From: an uncultured Nitrosotalea sp.
Lineage (GTDB): Archaea > Thermoproteota > Nitrososphaeria > Nitrososphaerales > Nitrosopumilaceae
DNA: 5,593 nucleotides
Assembly (NCBI GenBank): GCA_946478655.1
Contig: CAMLDG010000037.1
Span: 1-5,593 of the forward strand
Reading direction: 5' to 3'
Shown here: positions 1 to 5,108 of the stretch, piece by piece
Layout: every line of letters starts with the position of its first letter
How positions within the stretch are numbered: position 1 is the first letter of the stretch
Program-made: the position numbers and the translations under genes
Notes under the pieces: model-generated
The model's database searches: none
The model's input: only the letters and a program-made list of their open reading frames with translations
What the model was told of the DNA's origin: nothing

Positions 1-2
1 AG

Positions 3-107
3 AAGGTGGAATTAATTTACAAGCGAAAAAGCACAAAAGAAGACAAAATAGATTGGCTGCACATGGTTCTCAAAAAAGGAGACATGCAAAAATTCTTTCC
101 ATACTAG
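3..107 (+). CDS. 3' end of an unidentified upstream gene (partial)
   Basis: The third forward frame is open from the window edge to a TAG at 105-107 and gives about 34 residues ending in ...WLHMVLKKGDMQKFFPY. The mix of acidic, basic and hydrophobic residues looks like a real C-terminus. The neighbouring open frame, which runs from position 2 to a stop at 152-154, is implausibly Lys/Arg/His-rich and would overlap the tgtA start. I do not recognise the family and no motif is visible. The stop lies 34 nt before the tgtA ATG on the same strand, so the two genes could be co-transcribed. The call rests on composition and frame only. Confidence 0.45.
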   Translation, partial: KVELIYKRKSTKEDKIDWLHMVLKKGDMQKFFPY

Positions 108-115
108 ATTCAAAT
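108..115 (+). promoter_or_regulatory. weak candidate TATA box for tgtA
   Basis: The degenerate AT-rich octamer TTCAAATT lies around 109-116. It is about 26 nt upstream of a start site that would fall a few bases before the ATG at 142, the spacing seen at the other promoters here. The match to an archaeal TATA box is poor. Read-through from the upstream gene is an equally good explanation. Confidence 0.2.
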
Positions 116-141
116 TACGTCATATTTGGCTATAATGTAAA

Positions 142-1656
142 ATGTTTGAGATAAAAAAATCAGATATGGCAGGTAGGATAGGAATACTTCATACAAACCA
201 TGGTAAAATCGAGACTCCTGCATTTGTTCCAGTAATTCATCCTGTCAAGCAAAAAATTCCTGCCAAAAAATTAAGAGAGATGGGATTTGATCTAGTCATA
301 ACAAATGCATACATAACATTGAAGAGATATGGAGATGAGGCAATAAGACAAGGCATTCACAAGATAATTGATTATGACGGTGCAATAATGACAGACTCTG
401 GAGGATACCAAGTACTAGAATATGGCGATATTGATGTTGATTATAAAAAAATTGCAGACTTTGAAAAAGGAATAAAGACAGATATTGCAATTCCTCTTGA
501 TCGTCCAACAGGACTTGGACTATCAAAAAAGAAAGCAATAGAGTATGTACAGCATACACTGCGAGTCTCAAAAGAGACATTGGACACAAGAGATGACAAT
601 GGACAGATTTGGGTTGGGCCAATTCAGGGTAGCGAACATTCTGATCTAGTCAAAAAATCAACAAAGGCACTCATTGATTCAGGTTTTCAGATGTTAGCAT
701 TAGGCAGTCCAGTGGAGTTTATGGAATCATATGAATACAAATTACTTGCCAAAATGATAATGACTGCAAAGAAGAACATTCCAGATTCCATCCCGCTTCA
801 TTTGTTTGGGGCAGGACATCCACTTACAATACCACTTGCAGTATCCCTTGGTTGTGATACCTTTGATTCTGCATCATACATGCTGTATGCAAAACATGAT
901 AGATACATCATGGAAGATGGCACTGCACACATTTCAGAAGTAGCATATTTTTCCTGCAACTGCGAAATATGTACCAGAATAAAACCAAAGGAGATGTCAT
1001 CTCTAGACAAAGAGGAAAGAACTAACAAAATTGCACTTCATAATCTGTATGCCATAAAGGCCGAAGTGGACAGGGTAAAGGAGGCCATTCATGAGGGACG
1101 ACTATGGGAATACACCATAAGAAAGGCGCGTGCCCATCCTAAATTATTTGAGAGCATACCAGTTTTTACCAAAAATACATCGTTTTTCACAGAAACTACT
1201 CCCAGATACAAGGATAATGCAGTGTTTCTATTCTCAAAAGAGGATCAATTCAGACCTGAAGTTTTGAGATTTCATTTGCTTGTACGTAAATTTAGGACAA
1301 AAAAGAAGACCCTAGTAATCGTCCCAGATGGTGGAGTAAGACCATTTTACGCGTCATCAGAATATAACAACCTGAAAAAGAAATTCACTACAAAACTTGA
1401 TGATGTACAGTTTTGCCAATACAACCCATATCTTGGAATAATACCAGTAGAATTATCAGATGTTTATCCTGCGGCTCACTATGTAATATCTGACACAGAT
1501 TATGATCATGACGAGTTTCCAGAATTTGCCAAGACTTGGAACATGTTTCTCAAACACAATAAATTCAAAAACATCTATGCAATGAAAGATGAATTTTTAA
1601 AGTTCCATTCCAAGGGAATGAAAATAAAATTAAGATTTTTCAATACTAAAAAATAA
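142..1656 (+). CDS. tgtA: archaeosine tRNA-guanine transglycosylase TgtA, PUA-less form
   Basis: This enzyme exchanges guanine-15 in the D-loop of archaeal tRNAs for preQ0, the first tRNA-level step to archaeosine. The N-terminal TIM-barrel domain (residues 1 to about 340) shows the DSGGYQ motif with Asp85 as the general acid/base. It also has the FDSASY motif with Asp242 as the nucleophile that attacks C1' of the nucleotide. The zinc site is Cys272, Cys274, Cys277 and His300. The spacing from Asp242 to these ligands matches, from memory, Pyrococcus horikoshii ArcTGT (Asp249; Cys279, 281, 284; His307). Residues 350-500 fit the C1 and C2 accessory domains, but the protein stops at 504 aa. The Pyrococcus enzyme has about 582 aa, so the C-terminal PUA RNA-binding domain is missing. 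The start is supported because MFEIK...GRIG...IETPAFVP aligns with the family N-terminus. The gene ends in tandem stops (TAA TAA) and converges on the ferredoxin gene. Confidence 0.95.
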   Translation: MFEIKKSDMAGRIGILHTNHGKIETPAFVPVIHPVKQKIPAKKLREMGFDLVITNAYITLKRYGDEAIRQGIHKIIDYDGAIMTDSGGYQVLEYGDIDVDYKKIADFEKGIKTDIAIPLDRPTGLGLSKKKAIEYVQHTLRVSKETLDTRDDNGQIWVGPIQGSEHSDLVKKSTKALIDSGFQMLALGSPVEFMESYEYKLLAKMIMTAKKNIPDSIPLHLFGAGHPLTIPLAVSLGCDTFDSASYMLYAKHDRYIMEDGTAHISEVAYFSCNCEICTRIKPKEMSSLDKEERTNKIALHNLYAIKAEVDRVKEAIHEGRLWEYTIRKARAHPKLFESIPVFTKNTSFFTETTPRYKDNAVFLFSKEDQFRPEVLRFHLLVRKFRTKKKTLVIVPDGGVRPFYASSEYNNLKKKFTTKLDDVQFCQYNPYLGIIPVELSDVYPAAHYVISDTDYDHDEFPEFAKTWNMFLKHNKFKNIYAMKDEFLKFHSKGMKIKLRFFNTKK

Positions 1657-1666
1657 TAAAAAAGAA
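1648..1666 (-). terminator. T-rich terminator of the ferredoxin gene
   Basis: Read on the minus strand, this stretch is TTCTTTTTTATTATTTTTT. It begins about 15 nt after the ferredoxin stop, which is typical of archaeal U-tract termination without a hairpin. It overlaps the last codons of the convergent tgtA, so ferredoxin transcripts should end inside the tgtA 3' end. Confidence 0.6.
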
Positions 1667-1680
1667 GATAGATTCCGCTT

Positions 1681-1983
1681 TTATAGTGCGGCGTCTTCTG
1701 CCCAGCCTTTTACGAATATACCGTTCTTGTGTAGAGGTACTGGTTGACCTGGAGTGTAAGTCATTGGTCTCATCCAGAAGATTGCTTTTGTTGGGCAAAC
1801 TCCAATGCATGCTCCGTCTGAGATGCATCTTTCTGGATAAAATACAAATGCTTTACCTCTCTTCCAACCATCTACTGGTTTTACACGAAGAACGTCTGGG
1901 CCAAGAGAAGTACAGATTTCTACACATAGTGCACAACCTATACATCTCTGTTCATCAACGTCTGGAAGAATTGCGATTGGCAT
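1681..1983 (-). CDS. dicluster ferredoxin with one Asp-containing (likely [3Fe-4S]) motif
   Basis: A 100-aa soluble electron carrier. The first motif is complete: Cys14-x2-Cys17-x2-Cys20-x3-Cys24, although Thr rather than the usual Pro follows Cys24. The second motif reads CISDGACIGVCP: Cys53, Asp56 in place of the second Cys, Cys59 and Cys63-Pro. With the usual crossed ligation, Cys14/17/20/63 would hold a [4Fe-4S] cluster. Cys53/59/24 would then hold a [3Fe-4S] cluster, or an Asp-ligated [4Fe-4S] as in Pyrococcus furiosus ferredoxin. Sulfolobus 7Fe ferredoxin has a nearly identical CxxDGxC motif, but in its first position. A 36-residue tail after Cys63-Pro has no recognisable motif. No signal peptide is present, so the protein is cytoplasmic. 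The ATG lies about 4 nt from the predicted transcription start, so the mRNA is nearly leaderless. The redox partner cannot be told from this window; 2-oxoacid oxidoreductases are the general partners of such ferredoxins. Confidence 0.9.
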   Translation of the reverse strand: MPIAILPDVDEQRCIGCALCVEICTSLGPDVLRVKPVDGWKRGKAFVFYPERCISDGACIGVCPTKAIFWMRPMTYTPGQPVPLHKNGIFVKGWAEDAAL

Positions 1984-2009
1984 TCTGTTTTTGATCTTTC
2001 ATCGTTTGC

Positions 2010-2017
2010 TATTTAAA
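2010..2017 (-). promoter_or_regulatory. TATA box of the ferredoxin gene
   Basis: On the minus strand this reads TTTAAATA, close to the archaeal TATA consensus. Its centre is about 26 nt upstream of position 1987, which puts the transcription start 4 nt before the ATG. No Shine-Dalgarno sequence fits in so short a leader. Confidence 0.65.
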
Positions 2018-2029
2018 TGATCTGCAAAA

Positions 2030-2048
2030 TCTATAACGGAGTTATAGA
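2030..2048. repeat. 19-bp perfect inverted repeat upstream of the ferredoxin promoter
   Basis: Two 8-bp arms, TCTATAAC and GTTATAGA, flank the 3-bp centre GGA. The centre lies about 25 bp upstream of the ferredoxin TATA box centre and beyond the terminator of the 73-aa gene, so it is outside both coding regions. The position suits an operator for a dimeric regulator. As RNA it could also form a short AU-rich stem. Confidence 0.5.
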
Positions 2049-2062
2049 ATTATTTCAATTTC

Positions 2063-2089
2063 AAAAAGAAAAGAAAAACAAAAAGAAAG
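2063..2089 (-). terminator. pyrimidine-rich terminator of the 73-aa gene
   Basis: The minus strand carries several consecutive runs of four or five T separated by single C or G bases, starting about 15 nt after the stop at 2104. Multiple U-tracts without a hairpin are the usual archaeal intrinsic terminator. This suggests the 73-aa gene and the ferredoxin gene are separate transcripts although they share a strand. Confidence 0.65.
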
Positions 2090-2103
2090 TATAAATGATA
2101 TTT

Positions 2104-2325
2104 TTACTTCTTTATTTGGCGCATTGCTTCAATCTGGCCTGATGTTACCCAGTCAAGCAATTCCGCAGATGTAGGATTTAGATCTCCTTTCTGATTCATC
2201 ATATTGTGAACCCAAATCCAGTTTATTTGATTCAATAATGGTTTGTTTCCTTCATCGCCTCTTCGAACTTTGTCTCTGAGGTCTTTTGGGATTGTACTCC
2301 ACCATTGTTCAAAAGTTCTACCCAT
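2104..2325 (-). CDS. small tryptophan-rich protein of unknown function
   Basis: A 73-aa protein I cannot assign to a family. It has five Trp (8, 9, 36, 38, 59), no Cys, many charged residues and no hydrophobic stretch long enough to span a membrane, so it is probably a small soluble, largely helical protein. Residues 1-25 (FEQWWSTIPKDLRDKVRRGD) and 50-70 (PTSAELLDWV...IEAMRQIKK) look like amphipathic helices joined by the NQINWIWVHNMM segment. There is no recognisable DNA-binding or metal-binding motif. The gene looks real: it has a TATA-like element at the right distance for leaderless transcription, a start matching that promoter, and a strong T-rich terminator. It is divergent from the beta-CASP RNase gene, and the 119-bp gap holds both promoters. 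Confidence 0.75.
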   Translation of the reverse strand: MGRTFEQWWSTIPKDLRDKVRRGDEGNKPLLNQINWIWVHNMMNQKGDLNPTSAELLDWVTSGQIEAMRQIKK

Positions 2326-2348
2326 ACTCGGATCATTTTTTTTTGATC

Positions 2349-2356
2349 TAATTAAG
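2349..2356 (-). promoter_or_regulatory. TATA box of the 73-aa gene
   Basis: The minus strand reads CTTAATTA. Its centre is about 26 nt upstream of position 2326, directly before the ATG at 2325, which predicts a leaderless mRNA. No other TATA-like element is better placed. Confidence 0.5.
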
Positions 2357-2413
2357 TCTTTTGTAAATTATGCAAGATACATAACAGATCAGACCAAGAT
2401 CAAGTGCTAAAGA

Positions 2414-2421
2414 TTTAAAAG
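2414..2421 (+). promoter_or_regulatory. TATA box of the beta-CASP RNase / OGG operon
   Basis: TTTAAAAG is centred about 26-27 nt before position 2444. The predicted transcript begins at or next to the TTG at 2445. This supports that unusual start codon, because no in-frame ATG or GTG exists between the box and the TTG. Confidence 0.6.
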
Positions 2422-2444
2422 TCCTTTGGCAAAGTTTTGAATTC

Positions 2445-3701
2445 TTGCAAGTAAGAGTATTGGGGGCAGCCAGGGAAGTGGGTAGATCAGCTTTCCAAGT
2501 TAATTGTGACGGGGCTAGTTTTCTATTAGACTATGGAGTAGAGCTAAAAAAGGAGTCATTATATCCAATTTCGGTCAACCCACACGAAATTAATGCTGCC
2601 ATCATAACTCATGCTCACTTGGATCATTCAGGGAACATGCCATCACTCTTTGTAAATGGCAGTACTGATGTATATGCCACCCCCCCAACATTTGACCTTT
2701 CAAGATTATTAATTGAAGATATGCTCAGAATTCAGAAAAGTCAGCTACCATATGATTTTGCCAGTGTTTCAAAGATGATGATGCATTCAAGAGAGATAAA
2801 ATACAAAGAAAAGGTGGAACGAGGAAATGCATCTTTTCAACTACTTGAATCAGGCCATGTTTTAGGCGGTGCATCAGTTCTAGTAGAATCTGAAAATAAG
2901 AGGTTGTTTTACACTGCAGATATCAATCCAAGAGGATCGAGAATGCTGAGAGATGCTGATCTTGATTTTGGAGAGATTGATTTGATCATTACAGAGAGTA
3001 CTTATTCCCAAACAAACCAGATGCCCCGAAATGAATCAGAAGAAAAATTCATGGAATTTGCATATGAAGTACTAGATAGAAAAGGCTCGTTATTTGTGCC
3101 TGCTTTTTCAGTAGAAAGATCACAGGAGATTGCATGTGTCCTAAAGAATGCAGGATTCAAACATAGAATTGTAATGGACGGTATGGCTGTTAAGGTAAAT
3201 GAGATAATGTTGAACTATCCAGAATATCTACGTGATCCAAAAATCTTTTCCGATGCTGTTCATCAAGCAATATGGATAAAGGGAGAAAAAGAACGAAAGA
3301 GGGCATTAGATGAACCATCTGTCATAATTTCACCTGCAGGTATGCTAGTAGGTGGTTCTGCAGTATTTTATTTACAACACTTGGCAGCAGACAAGAAAAA
3401 TGGTATTGCATTGGTATCATATCAAGGAGAGGGAACACCGGGAAGAAAACTTTTGGACACAGGTAGAGTCGGCATGAGAGGAAAAGAGTTCAAGTGTGAA
3501 GCAGAAGTAAGACAGTTTGAATTTTCAGGACATGCTGATAGAAATTCTCTTTTTGAGATGATGAAAAAAATCAAGGGCAATCCTAAGGTTCTCACTGTTC
3601 ATGGAGACAGCGACTCTTGTACAAAGTTTGCAGGCGAGATACATGAAAAGTTTGGGTTTGATGCTCATGCACCAGAAGCTGGTGAAACAATAAACGTATA
3701 A
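2445..3701 (+). CDS. beta-CASP metallo-beta-lactamase RNase, archaeal CPSF2-like
   Basis: A zinc-dependent ribonuclease expected to act in mRNA or rRNA processing and decay in the cytoplasm. The metallo-beta-lactamase core shows LLDYG (residues 27-31), the HAHLDH zinc motif (His56, His58, Asp60, His61), His138 in SGHVLGG and Asp159 in YTADI. The inserted beta-CASP domain follows, with motif A Glu184 (TESTY), motif B His363 (FSGHAD) and motif C His386 (VHGD), so every expected catalytic residue is present. At 418 aa with no N-terminal KH domains it fits aCPSF2 rather than aCPSF1 (about 630 aa). Archaeal RNase J is the main alternative, and motifs alone do not separate them firmly. Translation probably begins at TTG: the predicted transcript starts there and the family N-terminus (VRVLGAAREVGRS) begins two codons later. 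The glycosylase gene follows after one base, forming an operon. Confidence 0.9.
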   Translation: MQVRVLGAAREVGRSAFQVNCDGASFLLDYGVELKKESLYPISVNPHEINAAIITHAHLDHSGNMPSLFVNGSTDVYATPPTFDLSRLLIEDMLRIQKSQLPYDFASVSKMMMHSREIKYKEKVERGNASFQLLESGHVLGGASVLVESENKRLFYTADINPRGSRMLRDADLDFGEIDLIITESTYSQTNQMPRNESEEKFMEFAYEVLDRKGSLFVPAFSVERSQEIACVLKNAGFKHRIVMDGMAVKVNEIMLNYPEYLRDPKIFSDAVHQAIWIKGEKERKRALDEPSVIISPAGMLVGGSAVFYLQHLAADKKNGIALVSYQGEGTPGRKLLDTGRVGMRGKEFKCEAEVRQFEFSGHADRNSLFEMMKKIKGNPKVLTVHGDSDSCTKFAGEIHEKFGFDAHAPEAGETINV

Positions 3702-3702
3702 C

Positions 3703-4554
3703 ATGCAGAAGACATTTACCGCAATAAACATAGAAACTACAATTAACAGCGGACAGGTTTTCCTCTGGAATAAAATTAAAGATCAATGGATTGGAATAGA
3801 TGGTCAAGATCTTCTCGTTTTGAATCAATCACCGTTTAGTGTTAAATCATCATCCGGTAACATAGATAATTTTTTTAGATCAGATGATAACCTAAAAAAA
3901 ATATTATTAGACATTAGTAGAGACAAGATAGTAGCAGGTGCAGTAAAACAGTCTCCAGGGTTGAGATTGATAAGACAAGATCCGTTTCAATGCTACATAT
4001 CTTTTATCTGCTCTTCAAATTCATCCATACAAAATATCAAGTCAATGTTAGAAAATTTGTGCAAAAAGTTTGGCGCCAGGAAGAGATTCGAGGGATATGA
4101 ATTGGCTACATTTCCAAAAGCTGAGACGCTTGCAAATGCATCAATGGGAGATCTGATCGAGTGCAAACTTGGATTTAGAGCAAAATATGTCAAAGAGGCA
4201 GCCCAAGCAGTGGAATCAGGAAAGATTGATTTTGCATTATTAAAGAAAGCAGATTATCATACTACTTTAGAATCTCTGAAAAAAATTCGTGGAATAGGTA
4301 ACAAGGTAGCAGATTGCATTGCGTTATTTTCTCTTGACAAAATGGAAGCATTTCCAATTGATAGGTGGACACAAAGAATTTTGTTGAAATATTACAAAAA
4401 GTTTTTTGATAATGTTACAGAAAAACCTGTGACAGAAAAAAAATATGAAAAACTTCATGGTGAAATTTTAGAATATTTTGGTCCATATGCAGGTTATTCA
4501 CAACAATTTCTCTTCAAGATGGAAAGGGATCTTAACAAAAAAAATTGGTTGTAA
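3703..4554 (+). CDS. ogg: 8-oxoguanine DNA glycosylase/AP lyase, eukaryote-like OGG1 family
   Basis: A bifunctional base-excision repair enzyme that removes 8-oxoguanine and nicks the abasic site. The N-terminal OGG domain carries SGQVFLW (16-22), with Gly17 matching human Gly42, which reads N7-H of the oxidised base. RQDPFQCYISFICSSN (91-106) closely follows the human protein, and Asn106 equals human Asn149. The helix-hairpin-helix-GPD part has the Schiff-base Lys201 (human Lys249), Cys205 (Cys253), catalytic Asp220 (Asp268), Gln267 (Gln315) and Phe271 (Phe319). Arg159 in GFRAKYV matches Arg204. Human Arg154, which contacts the cytosine opposite the lesion, is Asn111 here, and His270 is Trp222. 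The full OGG_N plus HhH-GPD layout separates it from the shorter OGG2 and AGOG families. Its ATG follows the RNase stop by one base, so it is probably co-transcribed and perhaps translationally coupled. Confidence 0.93.
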   Translation: MQKTFTAINIETTINSGQVFLWNKIKDQWIGIDGQDLLVLNQSPFSVKSSSGNIDNFFRSDDNLKKILLDISRDKIVAGAVKQSPGLRLIRQDPFQCYISFICSSNSSIQNIKSMLENLCKKFGARKRFEGYELATFPKAETLANASMGDLIECKLGFRAKYVKEAAQAVESGKIDFALLKKADYHTTLESLKKIRGIGNKVADCIALFSLDKMEAFPIDRWTQRILLKYYKKFFDNVTEKPVTEKKYEKLHGEILEYFGPYAGYSQQFLFKMERDLNKKNWL

Positions 4555-4559
4555 AAACC

Positions 4560-4567
4560 CTTAATAT
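4560..4567 (+). promoter_or_regulatory. TATA-like box of the tRNA-Arg gene
   Basis: CTTAATAT is centred about 26 nt before the first base of the mature tRNA at 4590. At the spacing inferred for the protein genes here, transcription would begin at or within a few bases of the mature 5' end. The match to consensus is moderate. Confidence 0.45.
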
Positions 4568-4589
4568 GGCTACTAATTGCCCGGTATTT

Positions 4590-4664
4590 GGGCCTGTAGC
4601 TCAGCTTGGATAGAGTGCTGGACTTCTAATCCAGTGGTCAAGGGATCGAAGCCCTTCGGGCCCG
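4590..4664 (+). tRNA. trnR-UCU: tRNA-Arg, anticodon UCU (reads AGA/AGG)
   Basis: A complete 75-nt cloverleaf without an intron. The acceptor stem GGGCCTG (4590-4596) pairs over 7 bp with CGGGCCC (4657-4663), with one U-G pair. The D stem is GCTC/GAGT, with loop AGCTTGGATA holding G15 (4604), G18 and G19. The anticodon stem CTGGA/TCCAG encloses CTTCTAA, with TCT at 4625-4627. The variable loop is TGGTC and the T stem is AAGGG/CCCTT with loop ATCGAAG. G15 and C48 (4639) can form the Levitt pair, so G15 is a plausible TgtA substrate. Position 54 is A rather than the usual T, so the 54-58 contact would be A-A. The discriminator is G73 and CCA is not encoded. A short CTTTCT tract after the gene may terminate it. 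Confidence 0.95.
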
Positions 4665-4709
4665 CTTTCTAGATAATACAAAGAAAAAATATTACACAGG
4701 TTCCAATAA

Positions 4710-4717
4710 TTTAATTA
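4710..4717 (+). promoter_or_regulatory. TATA box of the 116-aa gene
   Basis: TTTAATTA is centred about 26 nt before position 4740, so the mRNA would start about 4 nt upstream of the ATG at 4744. This matches the short-leader pattern of the other promoters here. Confidence 0.55.
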
Positions 4718-4743
4718 TCTTCACCTAAAGATCAAGATAGAAT

Positions 4744-5094
4744 ATGAAAGACATTGAGTTGAAATTAGAAAACACAACTTTCAAGCGTAGTGAAATAATA
4801 AAAGGAAAGATCCAAGTAAATTATTCAGGAAGATATGATGGTGTGGTAGTAAATGCCCAAATCCTAGGCTCTAATCAACTGATAGTGTATAAATCATACA
4901 ATAACAAATCCATATCACAGAATCTCTCAAGATTGTTTATCAACAAAAATGACATGCAGCAAAATTCAGTAGAGTTTACAGCTTCCATAGAATTTGAGCC
5001 AAAAGAGATTCATGAGATAAAATTTAGAGCATCGATAATACAGGAGCATAAAGAGATCGAAAGCGATGTTGTTTTTGGGAAGTTAATACCCTAG
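4744..5094 (+). CDS. small beta-rich protein, possibly arrestin-like fold
   Basis: A 116-aa protein I cannot name with confidence. It alternates short hydrophobic beta-strand-like runs with polar turns. The stretch ending in IIKGKIQVNYSGRYDGVVV (residues 18-36) recalls the first strands of arrestin-like or Spo0M-like beta-sandwiches, where a raised-to-G motif precedes a strand and a ligand-facing edge. The next strands are VNAQILGS, SVEFTASIEFEP and EIKFRASII. The fold call is a guess from this pattern. There is no Cys, signal peptide, membrane segment or catalytic motif. It has its own promoter after the tRNA gene and ends 12 bp from the convergent cupredoxin gene, so no operon partner hints at its job. 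At 116 aa it would be only a single sandwich domain. Confidence 0.7.
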   Translation: MKDIELKLENTTFKRSEIIKGKIQVNYSGRYDGVVVNAQILGSNQLIVYKSYNNKSISQNLSRLFINKNDMQQNSVEFTASIEFEPKEIHEIKFRASIIQEHKEIESDVVFGKLIP

Positions 5095-5095
5095 A

Positions 5096-5108
5096 TTTTG
5101 TAATTTTT
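5096..5108 (+). terminator. T-rich terminator of the 116-aa gene
   Basis: TTTTGTAATTTTT begins two bases after the stop codon and fits an archaeal U-tract terminator. It touches the stop codon of the convergent cupredoxin gene at 5107-5109. No matching T-tract is seen on the minus strand, so the cupredoxin transcript probably extends under the 116-aa gene. Confidence 0.45.

Noticed and set aside
2..154. Open second forward frame overlapping the tgtA start
   Set aside because: The translation is very rich in Lys, Arg, Gln and His and overlaps tgtA; the third frame gives a more protein-like C-terminus.
1646..1994. Open frames antisense or in other frames across the ferredoxin gene
   Set aside because: They are shadows of the ferredoxin, whose cluster motifs are unmistakable; the antisense translations have no motif or promoter.
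2030..2048. The palindrome as a rho-independent style terminator of the 73-aa gene
   Set aside because: It lies after the T-tracts rather than before them, and archaeal termination does not need a hairpin.
2680..2686. Run of seven C in the RNase gene, possible frameshift site
   Set aside because: The reading frame and catalytic motifs continue intact on both sides, so there is no sign of slippage or error.
3525..3828. Overlapping minus-strand open frames across the RNase-ogg junction
   Set aside because: They lie antisense to two well-supported genes and their translations are low-complexity in style with no recognisable domain.
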